A stretch of 52,524 nucleotides of DNA from Candidatus Heimdallarchaeota archaeon (GCA_021399345.1 JAAFKI010000014.1:1-52524); one strand, 5' to 3'; shown: positions 7,245 to 15,185, counted from the stretch's first letter. Notes: generated from the letters alone by a model not told the origin. A program made the numbers and translations.

Positions 7245-9173
7245 TTGGTCACACAGACAACAAGCAAACTACAAACACTTCTTCCCACCGCATCAAAGGG
7301 AGTGATGAGAAGTTATCAAGTAGTGCTCAACTGTGCAGACCAATCCCAACGAGAAGAGATTAATCAGAGGATAAGAACACTAGAAGACCAACAGGAGCAA
7401 CTACTAACGCCACAAGTGATTACACAAGCGGTGGAACTCTACAGAACCAATCCGAAAGAAGGATTCTTCACTCGTCAACTCTGCAAAGCAGTAGGACAAA
7501 GTCCGAATATTGCAGAAAGTGCCTTTCATTGGCTGTATATAGCTATCAAAGGAAAAATAGACAAGGAGAAGAAAGTACAAGGTTTACTCAACTTTCTGCT
7601 AAAAAACCCTCTACAATTGATAGAATGGCTGATTTTTGGTCGTTCCCCTTACACTGAACGGAGTCTAGAGAACTTTTGGAGACTAAAGAGAAGATATATT
7701 ATCAATCTTCTTACTAGTACCAGAACACAAACCGATTCCTATTGGAGAAAAAAACATTACTCCAGCTATTTTGCTGACTTCCTAGAATTCAACACCCTCC
7801 TCCCAACATGTTCGCAATCTGAAGTACTTCAAGCTCTAGATGATACGCTGTTTTATCAACAGCACGAGTTTTCCCTTATCCCACAACTGACCAAGAATCA
7901 ACAAGCGTTTCTGAAGAAACTCAAGCTCTTAAAGAAAGAACAACAGATAGTTGTCCCTTTTCTCACCTCATGGATAAATAGTCCTCAAGATTCTCGATGG
8001 AAAAGTCTCAAAGATCTCGCAGAACAACTAGCAGCAATAATAGGTAAACCTTCCCGAAAACTCTTTTCAGCCGTTAGGCAGATAATCGTTTTCACACTCT
8101 TTGATCAGTACATGCAGAGTGTCCCTCAGTTAGTCAAGGTGCTACCTATAGCTAATGTTGTTCCCCTACCATTTAAACGAAAAAAGAAAGGAAGATTACC
8201 AATAAAATTGTTAATGAAGAAAAACTATGTTATCACCCGCCAAGGGAATGCACAAGAATTGACTGACCAGATTAAGAAGCAAGGAAGGATTGAACTCGGT
8301 TTTCCAAGTAAAGGAAAGCAGAAATTAACTGCTCAAGTTCATTTTCCACTGAAGGTAGTAGAATATATCAGAAATGGTGCCAGCATCAAAGTGTTCCAAG
8401 TGAGCAGTGGACAAGCGCCAAGTTATAAACCTCGGGTGGATGTGGTACTCGAAGGAGCGCATGCTTGTTTCCATTCAGCTAAACTTCTTCACCGCTATCT
8501 TGCAACGATTCCTGCAAAGAAATCGTCTATCCTAGGACTAGATATCAACCGCTTAGGACAATACATGATAGTGTTTAACATCCCTGTCTCTCTCCCTCCA
8601 GATTTACTAAACTTAGCAGAGCAATATGATCATCTCAGTACAAAAGTTATTGATGAACTCAACCGAGGGTTCCTCCGTAAACGAAAAGAGTATGATTCCC
8701 GAGGTAGTTGCAAACTTAAATCTGAGCTCAATCGTGTCTATACTCGTCGTCATCGCCTTCTTTGCGAAATCACTCGTCGTCTTCCCCATTTTCTCGCAGC
8801 TGTTCTGGTGAAAAAACAGACAAAAGTACTCAAGATTGAACGTTTAACTGCTGATCCCACTGGCACTAAAGGTGCCTTAGCTAAAGCTATTTACACCATG
8901 CCTGACAGTTTGTTCATTTACAAAAAAGCTGTGTGGTTAGCTTCTTTGGAATTAGGTTATGATGTCCAGTTAGAGACAGTTCCTCCTTATCACACCAGTA
9001 CCGTTCATTACCGGTGTGGGGGTATTCTTGCTCGTCAAAAAGGTCAATATGATGTTGCTCCATGCAAGAAGTGTGGTCAACAGGTCAATACACATAGTAA
9101 TGCCGCTCAGAATATCGCTTCCCTCAAAGGTATCTTTCTTCCTCCCGATTCCTTCCCCTCACCGCACGTGTAG
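7245..9173 (+). CDS. tnpB: Large TnpB-family RNA-guided nuclease homologue with altered RuvC-III residue
   Basis: TnpB proteins use an RNA made from the element's right end to cut DNA, and are the ancestors of Cas12. This one has 642 residues against about 400 for common TnpBs, with a long helical N-terminal part. RuvC-I is SILGLDINRLGQY with D433. RuvC-II is VLKIERLTAD with E532. The zinc-binding part is HYRCGG...CKKCGQ. The RuvC-III motif reads NTHSNAAQNIA, where the family normally has an Asp before SNAAQNI or VNAA; here it is His617, codon CAT at 9093. Loss of that Asp would abolish cleavage. Start is TTG 7245, or ATG 7305 preceded by an AAAGGGAG site. Confidence 0.85.
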   Translation: MVTQTTSKLQTLLPTASKGVMRSYQVVLNCADQSQREEINQRIRTLEDQQEQLLTPQVITQAVELYRTNPKEGFFTRQLCKAVGQSPNIAESAFHWLYIAIKGKIDKEKKVQGLLNFLLKNPLQLIEWLIFGRSPYTERSLENFWRLKRRYIINLLTSTRTQTDSYWRKKHYSSYFADFLEFNTLLPTCSQSEVLQALDDTLFYQQHEFSLIPQLTKNQQAFLKKLKLLKKEQQIVVPFLTSWINSPQDSRWKSLKDLAEQLAAIIGKPSRKLFSAVRQIIVFTLFDQYMQSVPQLVKVLPIANVVPLPFKRKKKGRLPIKLLMKKNYVITRQGNAQELTDQIKKQGRIELGFPSKGKQKLTAQVHFPLKVVEYIRNGASIKVFQVSSGQAPSYKPRVDVVLEGAHACFHSAKLLHRYLATIPAKKSSILGLDINRLGQYMIVFNIPVSLPPDLLNLAEQYDHLSTKVIDELNRGFLRKRKEYDSRGSCKLKSELNRVYTRRHRLLCEITRRLPHFLAAVLVKKQTKVLKIERLTADPTGTKGALAKAIYTMPDSLFIYKKAVWLASLELGYDVQLETVPPYHTSTVHYRCGGILARQKGQYDVAPCKKCGQQVNTHSNAAQNIASLKGIFLPPDSFPSPHV

Positions 9174-9236
9174 GGGACCCACTCAAACGACGGTTAAACG
9201 CCTTCTGGCAAGTTTAACCAAGTTTCATAACGTGCG
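9154..9236 (+). ncRNA. Candidate omega-RNA scaffold at the right end of the TnpB element
   Basis: Two hairpins and a pseudoknot can be drawn. TCCCCT (9154-9159) pairs with AGGGGA (9172-9177) over a 12-nt loop that contains the tnpB stop codon region. The loop bases CGCACGT (9163-9169) are exactly complementary to ACGTGCG (9230-9236), giving a pseudoknot. Between them GGTTAAACGCC (9192-9202) pairs with GGC-aa-GTTTAACC (9207-9219), an 11-bp stem with a two-base bulge and TTCT loop. A pseudoknotted scaffold overlapping the 3' end of tnpB and ending at the element border is the known arrangement of TnpB guide RNAs. The guide would begin at about 9237. The true 5' end is not determined. Confidence 0.6.
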
Positions 9237-9238
9237 TT

Positions 9239-9886
9239 TTACTGCTTTTTAGCTTCTAGTATTGCTTTTACTCGTTTTAATCTCGAAAAAGTTTCTCTCT
9301 CTTGTTCTTCAAGAGTACTTGCAATGAATTTTGCTGTTGCAAGTAATTTTGGAATTAAAATATAGTTCAGAGCATTAACTCGTCTCTTAGTTTTATTAAT
9401 CTCAACAGCTAGTTTTTCAAGTAAAGTCATCTTCTCGGCAATAACCATCAGTGTTTTCAATGACTTGCGAAAATAAACTATTGACCTATCTAGTTGTGCA
9501 CTCGAACTAGTTAGACCATAAAACACATCTTCTCCTTCCTTCTGAATCTCATTAACAATAAACCTAGGTGATCTAACACCCATGATACTAACAGTTTGTG
9601 GAGTAATTTCTAAAACAGCAGGTGCATATTGAGCAAGATCTCTAATTTTGTCTGGACCTACAATCATCTCAGCTTTAGCAAGAGATTGATACGCAATCCT
9701 TAGTTCTTCTTCTACTTGTTTTCTTGCTTCTCTTACTTCATCTTTGATGGCATATAATTCAATAACTAGTGCATCCATCTTCTCCTTAAGAAGATCATGT
9801 CCTTTTTGAGCAAGCTTGATTCGAGACCTTGTATTAAGAAGCTCCATTCTTGTTGCACTAATAGTACCAAATTCTGGTGTTGCCAT
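9239..9886 (-). CDS. atpD: A-type (V/A) ATP synthase subunit D
   Basis: Subunit D is the central rotor shaft of the archaeal ATP synthase. The protein opens with the family signature PEFGTISATRMELLNTRSRIKLAQKGHDLLK, here within a 215-residue, almost entirely helical chain with the usual hydrophobic central segment (VSIMGVRSPRF...). I prefer the ATG at 9886 (MATPEF) over the adjacent one at 9889. The stop codon TAA (9241-9239) lies directly against the right end of the IS607-type element, so the insertion left the protein intact or only changed its last residues. No other ATP synthase subunit is in the window. Confidence 0.93.
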   Translation of the reverse strand: MATPEFGTISATRMELLNTRSRIKLAQKGHDLLKEKMDALVIELYAIKDEVREARKQVEEELRIAYQSLAKAEMIVGPDKIRDLAQYAPAVLEITPQTVSIMGVRSPRFIVNEIQKEGEDVFYGLTSSSAQLDRSIVYFRKSLKTLMVIAEKMTLLEKLAVEINKTKRRVNALNYILIPKLLATAKFIASTLEEQERETFSRLKRVKAILEAKKQ

Positions 9887-10046
9887 CAACGGAAAGAATA
9901 CCAGTTAAGTTAAATAGTTTTTGTTCTGTAGAAACCCCTAGATTTGCTTGTAAGAGCAGTTTTTAGTATAATCATAACTATGTTAAGAATGGAAAGATAT
10001 TTTACTCGATACAATTTCCATTATTAAAAGACAGATGTGACACTGA

Positions 10047-10649
10047 ATGACATTAGACATCTACAATAGAATAAAGGATACCGATGAGCTAGTTTTTCCA
10101 GGAACCCGTTTAGCAGTTACAGAGGAATTTATAGGGGGACAAGGTACATTTTCAGAAGGCAACTATATCTATGCTGCCGTAACAGGAAAAGTTAACATAA
10201 ATATTGAAAAACATGAAATATCAGTTATGTCAAAAGCAAAACCTACAGTTGTTCCTAAAAATGGTGATATAGTAATTGGTGGAATTGTAAATGCTTCTCG
10301 TCAAATGATAACTGTATCTGTGAACTATATCAATAACAAGGAAGTTTATCCAACTTATACAATGGTTATCCATGTCTCTCAAATCTCAAGAGAATATTTG
10401 GATTCAGTAGATGAAGCAGTACGTTTGGCAGATATTGTTAGAGCCAAAGTAATTGATTCTAAAACCATTCCCTTACAAGGATCTTTAATAGGTTCACAAC
10501 TTGGAGTTATATTATCCAATTGTTCAAGATGTGGGAGGAAATTGGAGAAAATAGGGAGAGACAAATTGAAATGTTCTGAATGCTCTTATTTCGAAAAAAG
10601 AACAACCACTATTGATTATGGAAGTGGAAAATTAGCATTCAAAACATAA
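10047..10649 (+). CDS. csl4: Exosome RNA-binding subunit Csl4
   Basis: Csl4 caps the archaeal exosome and helps recruit RNA for 3'-5' degradation or tailing. Domain order fits the family: N-terminal beta domain (VFPGTRLAVTEEFIGGQGTF), central S1 domain (about 62-145, PKNGDIVIGGIVNASRQMITV), and C-terminal zinc ribbon with CSRCG and CSEC pairs (about 154-175). At 200 aa it is of normal length. It heads a plus-strand operon with a DUF2067-like gene, rpoL and an RNase III-like gene, a linkage of exosome and RNA polymerase genes known from other archaea. Confidence 0.93.
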   Translation: MTLDIYNRIKDTDELVFPGTRLAVTEEFIGGQGTFSEGNYIYAAVTGKVNINIEKHEISVMSKAKPTVVPKNGDIVIGGIVNASRQMITVSVNYINNKEVYPTYTMVIHVSQISREYLDSVDEAVRLADIVRAKVIDSKTIPLQGSLIGSQLGVILSNCSRCGRKLEKIGRDKLKCSECSYFEKRTTTIDYGSGKLAFKT

Positions 10650-10681
10650 ACTAATTTTTCATTACTAGGTTGGTGATTAGT

Positions 10682-11371
10682 TTGGCAAAAACAACCAAGA
10701 AAGAGATATATGTTAATATTGTAAGAAAAGATTTGTTAGAATACTTCCTAGAATTGCTCTCGGATTCCTTACGTTATGTTGAGTTCATTTTTACACATAG
10801 AAAAGGAAAATCCAAAATTTCTTTGTTTGGAGAAAGGGAGAATGTAAATCAGTCTGCTATTAAAGTTAAAATTCTTGCGAAAATGTTTAATCAATCTGCA
10901 ATTCTCAATGCTGATGGTTATTATGTTCATAATATGAAACTTATACAACAAATTGGATCAAAAATCATCTCTTTACAAAGTATAAGTACAGTCTTAAATC
11001 ATTTGGAAATCCTTTCATCAGTAAAGGATCAAAATTTAATTACAAAAGCAAGTATGCAAGAAGTACAGAAGATTTTGTCAGCAATGCATGAATTAATACA
11101 AGAAACCCCTTTAAATGTTAGAACACAGATAATGAAGAGAATTTTAGCTACAGTTGGTTACTGTACAGAACTTTCCCCCTCCTTTATCCTTGATAAAGGG
11201 TTGGAAATGGGATATTTCAAGAAGCAGAAACACACTATCTCAATAAACTATGATCCTGAGAAATGTATTACAGAACTGATAGAGAAATTGTCTGGAGATT
11301 CCTTGCAAACTGAGTACCTTGAATCCAGAGACAAAGATGCGGAGATAGAGAAGATTTTATTTAGAGAATAA
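10682..11371 (+). CDS. Conserved archaeal protein, DUF2067-like
   Basis: A soluble 229-aa protein located between csl4 and rpoL. I place the start at TTG 10682 because a GGTGATT ribosome-binding site sits just before it (10672-10678), which makes the longer frame from 10670 unlikely. The sequence has an N-terminal alpha/beta part (KEIYVNIVRKDLLEYFLELL...SKISLFGE) and a mostly helical C-terminal half. The size, the start of the chain and the position next to csl4/rpoL are typical of the archaeal DUF2067 family, but I rely partly on context. Molecular function unknown; an RNA-related role is only suggested by neighbours. Confidence 0.6.
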   Translation: MAKTTKKEIYVNIVRKDLLEYFLELLSDSLRYVEFIFTHRKGKSKISLFGERENVNQSAIKVKILAKMFNQSAILNADGYYVHNMKLIQQIGSKIISLQSISTVLNHLEILSSVKDQNLITKASMQEVQKILSAMHELIQETPLNVRTQIMKRILATVGYCTELSPSFILDKGLEMGYFKKQKHTISINYDPEKCITELIEKLSGDSLQTEYLESRDKDAEIEKILFRE

Positions 11372-11434
11372 AAAACAGTCTAGACTGGTAAGATATTTAA
11401 ATCAAGTATTAAAACAAACTTCAGAGGCAATGAA

Positions 11435-11719
11435 ATGCTGATTAACATTCTAAAAAAGGAAAAGGGTTACATAAAATTTAGCATCAAAGCTACAGACCCC
11501 CACACTTTATTTAATCTTTTACGTGAAGAGCTACTAAAAGATACAGAGGTAGATTTTGCTGGGTACTGGCGAGATGAATCTTTCTATGAATCAGTCATTT
11601 TTCAAGTAAGAATGAAGAAGAAAACTGCGGATCCTCTTGTTTTTATAAATTTTGCATTAGACAGATTGGAAAAACAATCGAAGGAATTTGTCGAGTTATG
11701 CAAAGCAAAAATTGAGTAA
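11435..11719 (+). CDS. rpoL: RNA polymerase subunit L (Rpb11 homologue)
   Basis: RpoL dimerises with RpoD (Rpb3 homologue) to start assembly of the archaeal RNA polymerase. The 94-aa protein shows the family's alpha-like fold signature: FSIKATDPHTLFNLLREELLKDTEVDFAGYWRDE, then a conserved C-terminal helix (DPLVFINFALDRLEKQSKEF). A TATA-like ATATTTAAAT at 11393-11402, about 35-40 nt before the ATG, suggests that it also has its own promoter inside the csl4 operon. The RNase III-like gene follows after 12 nt. Confidence 0.94.
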   Translation: MLINILKKEKGYIKFSIKATDPHTLFNLLREELLKDTEVDFAGYWRDESFYESVIFQVRMKKKTADPLVFINFALDRLEKQSKEFVELCKAKIE

Positions 11720-11731
11720 GGAGGTAGTCTT

Positions 11732-12151
11732 TTGGACTCACCCTTTGAATTTACTCCAGATTTAAATGAACTTCTTTTGAATAATAAACTAGCTAAATTC
11801 GGAGATTCTGTTGTGAATTTCATTTACAATGCAGCTGTATGCAATGCTACTAAAGAATTGCAGGGTGTAAAAGTTTGGGATCAATGTCTTGCACAGGCAT
11901 GCAGAGATTCTCCTTTAAGGAAGTATGTGGGCTCAAGGAAAAATGCTGGGGATCTGGGTGATGCCGTTGAAGCATTTATTGCCTTTATCTATCTAAGAAA
12001 CCCAATTAATATTACTGAAATGATTTCAATTTTAACAAAAAGCATTACAATAAACAAGCATTTACTAGAACCCAATGAAAGAGAATTATGTTCAAAAGCT
12101 TTTACAGTTTTACTAAATGAATTATGTAAGAATCTTGGAATAACTGAGTAA
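11732..12151 (+). CDS. Ribonuclease III-family-like protein (archaeal)
   Basis: A 139-aa protein starting at TTG 11732 after a perfect AAGGAGGT site (11718-11725). The segments LAKFGDSVVNFIYNAAV and GDLGDAVEAFIAFIYL correspond to the two acidic helices of an RNase III endonuclease domain (E/D in the 'LxxLGDxxL' signature and in 'DxxEAxIG'). No double-stranded RNA-binding domain is present. Small RNase III-like proteins of this type occur in several archaea, but their substrates are not known to me. Fourth gene of the csl4 operon, fitting an RNA-processing role; whether it is catalytic is uncertain. Confidence 0.7.
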   Translation: MDSPFEFTPDLNELLLNNKLAKFGDSVVNFIYNAAVCNATKELQGVKVWDQCLAQACRDSPLRKYVGSRKNAGDLGDAVEAFIAFIYLRNPINITEMISILTKSITINKHLLEPNERELCSKAFTVLLNELCKNLGITE

Positions 12152-12161
12152 TTTTCTGGTT

Positions 12162-12743
12162 TCATAAAAGATAATCTTTGAAACTCTGTCCTATTATATC
12201 TGCTAATCTGAGGCTTTCAGGAACACAACTTGAGTAGGTTGTTATTTGAAGCAGATTTTTCACTTCATTAATATTACTGAACCCTAAATATTGTACATAT
12301 GTTTTGCACTTTCTTCCGCTTTGATTTATGAATTCAACCTTCTCTAGATTTGGGTTAGACATTAGAATTTCAAGACGTTTTTCCCAATCAGGGAGGTGAG
12401 ATAGTGCTTTCTTAACTTCTGCATCATTAGGAGGGGTGTGTAATATTGATATGGTTGGTATAGCTGTTTTTTGGTAAATCTCCTCCATGTTAATAACATT
12501 GAATGCAGCTATCGTTGCACTTCCTAAAACTATAGTTTTTACTTGATTTAGGAACTTGCTTTCCTTTATCATAGTGATGATTCTTTCTGTCGCATCCAAA
12601 CCATCAACTGTTATTTCTGTTCTTAAAACACCCTCAACTAGATTATTACCCCTTACTACAACACCAAAAACAAAGCATTTCAAGGACTTTTCTCTACTAA
12701 AAGCTGCATCATCAATACCTATTGTTCTAATATATTTCTTCAC
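12162..12743 (-). CDS. DUF99 family protein (endonuclease V-like fold)
   Basis: A 193-aa protein starting with GTG at 12743. It shows the DUF99 pattern: IRTIGIDDAAF near the N-terminus, CFVFGVVVRG, TEITVDGLDATERI, IVLGSATIAAFNVI and C-terminal LQITTYSSCVPESLRLADIIG. The family belongs structurally to the endonuclease V/RNase H-like group and is conserved in archaea without a firmly established activity. It is convergent with the RNase III-like gene and divergent from aIF2-alpha. Confidence 0.85.
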   Translation of the reverse strand: MKKYIRTIGIDDAAFSREKSLKCFVFGVVVRGNNLVEGVLRTEITVDGLDATERIITMIKESKFLNQVKTIVLGSATIAAFNVINMEEIYQKTAIPTISILHTPPNDAEVKKALSHLPDWEKRLEILMSNPNLEKVEFINQSGRKCKTYVQYLGFSNINEVKNLLQITTYSSCVPESLRLADIIGQSFKDYLL

Positions 12744-12803
12744 AGCTTACTTTCTAGTACCATTTATTTAAGTAATTATCTAATTTTTGTGATAAGAAAG
12801 TAC

Positions 12804-12814
12804 CTTTTTAAATA
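12804..12814 (+). promoter_or_regulatory. TATA box of the aIF2-alpha/Nop10 operon
   Basis: CTTTTTAAATA is centred about 33 nt before the aIF2-alpha ATG at 12842. That spacing would give a transcript start within a few bases of the ATG, so the mRNA is probably leaderless or nearly so. No Shine-Dalgarno-like site precedes the ATG, in agreement. Confidence 0.5.
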
Positions 12815-12841
12815 AAGAGTATAGAGAGATTACTGGTTTAT

Positions 12842-13639
12842 ATGAGTAGAAGAAACCTTCCAGAATATGGTGATTTAGTAATTGGTACAGTTAAGAGCAT
12901 TTTCGATCACGGAGTATATGTTGATCTTGATGAGTACGATGATTTACAAGCTTATTGTCATGTATCTGAAGTTAGTTCCACTTGGGTGAGGAACATTCGA
13001 AATGTTATGAGGTTGGGTAAGAAAGTTGTAGGAAGGGTTATGCGAGTCAAAGAAAATCAAATTGACATTAGCATAAAAAGAGTTTCTGACGGATTAAAAA
13101 GAAAGAAAGTTGAAGAAACTAAAAAATATAAAACTGCTATAACACTTCTAGAGATGAGCGCTAAAATAAGGAAGATAAGCTTCGAAACAGCTCGAGCTGA
13201 AGTTGAAGATTTATGTACTGAATATTATGGAAGCTTCTACCAAGCCTTTGAAGAATCATTATTCAGTGGAGAGGGCGTTTTTACTGATGCAAGTGTATCT
13301 GAGGAGTGGGCTAAAGTGCTAACTGAAATTGCAAAAACGAATATGACTATACCCAAAGTAGAGATTTCAAGAGATCTTGAGATAATTTGCTGGGAAGGTA
13401 ATGGAGTTAATTCGATCAGAGATGCTCTTAATAAAGCAAGAAAATCTAGAGAAGAGATTGAAGCAGAAGACAAAGAGCTCAATATGAACATATATGTAAG
13501 AGGGGCACCCATGTATAGATTCGTAATCTCAGCAAGAGATTACGAGTTAGCAGAAGAATTAATGTCTAAAGTAGTCTCTACAATTGAGGATTCCCTGTCA
13601 ACAGTTAAAGCTTCTGTTAAGGTTGTTGAATCAAAGTAA
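12842..13639 (+). CDS. eif2a: Translation initiation factor aIF2 subunit alpha
   Basis: Alpha subunit of the aIF2 heterotrimer, which delivers initiator tRNA to the small ribosomal subunit. Three domains are visible in the 265 aa: an S1 OB-fold (about 8-85, GDLVIGTVKSIFDHGVYVDL), a helical domain (about 90-175), and the C-terminal alpha/beta domain (about 178-265, ending AKVSVKVVESK-like). The conserved basic loop YCHVSEVSSTWVRNIR is present. It is followed after 12 nt by nop10, the standard archaeal pairing. Confidence 0.95.
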   Translation: MSRRNLPEYGDLVIGTVKSIFDHGVYVDLDEYDDLQAYCHVSEVSSTWVRNIRNVMRLGKKVVGRVMRVKENQIDISIKRVSDGLKRKKVEETKKYKTAITLLEMSAKIRKISFETARAEVEDLCTEYYGSFYQAFEESLFSGEGVFTDASVSEEWAKVLTEIAKTNMTIPKVEISRDLEIICWEGNGVNSIRDALNKARKSREEIEAEDKELNMNIYVRGAPMYRFVISARDYELAEELMSKVVSTIEDSLSTVKASVKVVESK

Positions 13640-13651
13640 AGGGAGATTTTA

Positions 13652-13828
13652 ATGACCAAATCTATCTTTTTCTGTGCTAAATGTAAAGCCTATACCTTGA
13701 ATGACAAAACATGTCCAAATTGTGAAGGCAGAGTTGTTTCTCCTCAACCTGCTCGTTTTTCTATAGAAAAAGAAAAAAAGTATTCAGTTTATAGAAGAAG
13801 ACTACTAAAAGAAGAAATGAGAGATTAG
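13652..13828 (+). CDS. nop10: H/ACA RNP protein Nop10
   Basis: A 58-aa protein recognised by translating the gap after aIF2-alpha. It begins MTKSIFFCAKCKAYTL with a zinc ribbon (CAKC...CPNC), then the linker SPQPARFS and a C-terminal basic helix YRRRLLKEEM. Nop10 binds Cbf5 and is needed for guide-RNA-directed pseudouridylation; cbf5 itself is encoded at 47066-48076. A GGGAG ribosome-binding site precedes the ATG. Convergent with the METTL5-like gene. Confidence 0.93.
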   Translation: MTKSIFFCAKCKAYTLNDKTCPNCEGRVVSPQPARFSIEKEKKYSVYRRRLLKEEMRD

Positions 13829-13836
13829 TTTTTTTG

Positions 13837-14436
13837 TTATTTGCATTGTAATATTGCTACTTCTATAATATGCTGTTTTTTTGTGTGAAAACTGTAAATT
13901 TTAGGTATTTCAAATTCTGCTTTTATTATTTCTTTTACTTCTTTGTTGTGATTTTTCACGAAACTTTTCAGGAAAATGATATTTCTTTCTTGATGAAGAT
14001 GAATAGAATAAGATATCATAGAAGCTTTTAGAGCTGAAAGTAAAAACTCTTGATCTTTAATCCCTCCTTGGACACCAAAGGGACTATTCATAAAAACTGT
14101 ATCAAACTTTCGCTCAGTAGTTCTTACATCTTCTTCTATGAATTCTATGTCTACTTCCAGTTTAGCTGCATTTTGTTTTGCAATCTCTAAAGCTTCTTTA
14201 TCAATTTCTAATCCAATCACTTTTTTTGCACCTAGTTGTTTAGCACCTATTCCAAACATTCCTGTTCCACAACAAAAGTCTCCTATAACTTTATTTTCAA
14301 TATGTCCTAGTTGATAAGCTCTCCAAAGAATCATTGCTGCTATACGCGGTGGAGTTTGATATTGCTCTAGTTTAATATTTGGTTTTTGAAATGTTCTAAC
14401 CTGTGATAGTAGCATTTCAATGTCCTTTTGTCTCAA
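13837..14436 (-). CDS. METTL5-like N6-adenine methyltransferase
   Basis: The 199-aa protein matches METTL5, which makes m6A in small-subunit rRNA in eukaryotes and needs Trm112 as partner. Visible are the N-terminal LEQYQTPPRIAAMIL, SAM motif I DFCCGTGMFGIGAKQLGA, acidic residue in GLEIDKEAL, DTVFMNSPFG (motif IV), and the C-terminal YSFHTKKQHIIEVAILQ. Motif IV reads NSPF rather than NPPF. The second position is variable among N6 methyltransferases, so activity is still plausible. Start TTG 14436 or ATG 14415. Last gene of the long minus-strand operon that begins at SRP54. Confidence 0.88.
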   Translation of the reverse strand: MRQKDIEMLLSQVRTFQKPNIKLEQYQTPPRIAAMILWRAYQLGHIENKVIGDFCCGTGMFGIGAKQLGAKKVIGLEIDKEALEIAKQNAAKLEVDIEFIEEDVRTTERKFDTVFMNSPFGVQGGIKDQEFLLSALKASMISYSIHLHQERNIIFLKSFVKNHNKEVKEIIKAEFEIPKIYSFHTKKQHIIEVAILQCK

Positions 14437-14438
14437 CT

Positions 14439-15185
14439 CTATCCTTCCTCCCCTGATTTCTTCAACTGATGAAGAATGGTTTTGAAAATACCAATTAATG
14501 AATGAATCTCTAAACTAGTTGGGAAGCTTCTATTAACAACAGTTGTAAAACTGTGAAAAGCAATAGGTTTTCTGTACTCTTCGTACGGTAGGAAACCAAC
14601 TAAATTTTCAACCAAGTCAAATAAGATTTTTCTTTCAATGCTAGTTGAAATCCTCTCTTCTGAAATCCTTTTTTCGGTTTGTGACAATTCCTTCCATATT
14701 TCATATAGTATAATTGCAACAGCTTGAGAGATATTCAAAACTCTATGATCCCCGGGTATAGGAATATTTACCAAAATATCACATAATCGTAATTCCTCGT
14801 TTGACAAACCCCTATCTTCTCTTCCAAAAATTATACCCATATTTCCTTGAGATACGGTTTGAATCTCACTTAAATTCCAAGGAAAAGAAGGTTGTCTATA
14901 TACATTGTAGCTCAATCCTGCCTTTGCTGAAGTTCCTATAAGAAGCGAATAATTTTCCTTTATTTCTTCTATGGAATTGACCACTATAGCTTCCTCCAAG
15001 TATTTTATTGAGTGCTTAGCCCTCTTTCTAGCTTCCTCATCAAGATGATTAACTTGAGGTGCAACTAAAACTAATCTATTAATTGCAAAGTTATTACATA
15101 ATCTAGCGATTGCACCAATATTCCCTTCAATTTTGGGTTCTACCAAGATAACATCTTGTTTTATGTTTGTTTCATAATATGTCAT
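14439..15185 (-). CDS. trmJ: TrmJ-like tRNA 2'-O-methyltransferase (SPOUT family)
   Basis: SPOUT-family enzyme. Archaeal TrmJ methylates the ribose of C32 in tRNAs. The N-terminal motif ILVEPKIEGNIGAIARLCNNF, the middle LLIGTSAKAG, and the knot region IIFGREDRGLSNEEL...VNIPIPGDHRVLNISQAVAII are diagnostic. A C-terminal helical extension of about 80 aa mediates dimerisation in the family. I take ATG 15185 as start (248 aa); a GTG lies at 15194. Either start overlaps the end of the HemK2 gene, so translation is probably coupled. Confidence 0.88.
   Translation of the reverse strand: MTYYETNIKQDVILVEPKIEGNIGAIARLCNNFAINRLVLVAPQVNHLDEEARKRAKHSIKYLEEAIVVNSIEEIKENYSLLIGTSAKAGLSYNVYRQPSFPWNLSEIQTVSQGNMGIIFGREDRGLSNEELRLCDILVNIPIPGDHRVLNISQAVAIILYEIWKELSQTEKRISEERISTSIERKILFDLVENLVGFLPYEEYRKPIAFHSFTTVVNRSFPTSLEIHSLIGIFKTILHQLKKSGEEG

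Larger units (their letters stand above)
6840..9236 (+). mobile_element. IS607-type insertion element (degenerate: truncated tnpA, intact-length tnpB, RNA scaffold)
   Basis: The element consists of a MerR-HTH/serine-recombinase gene fragment (tnpA), a large tnpB, and a structured right end. IS607-type elements encode exactly this pair. The region is visibly less A/T-rich than its neighbours and breaks an otherwise housekeeping gene neighbourhood. The right limit is put at about 9236, where the scaffold pseudoknot ends and the stop codon of atpD begins. The left limit is uncertain and may lie up to about 100 bp further left. Because the recombinase is truncated, the element should not move by itself. 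Confidence 0.8.

Noticed and set aside
6740..9246. Target-site duplication around the IS607-type element
   Set aside because: CGTTTTAATGCT versus CGTTTTACTGCT is short and inexact, and IS607-type elements do not normally make duplications.
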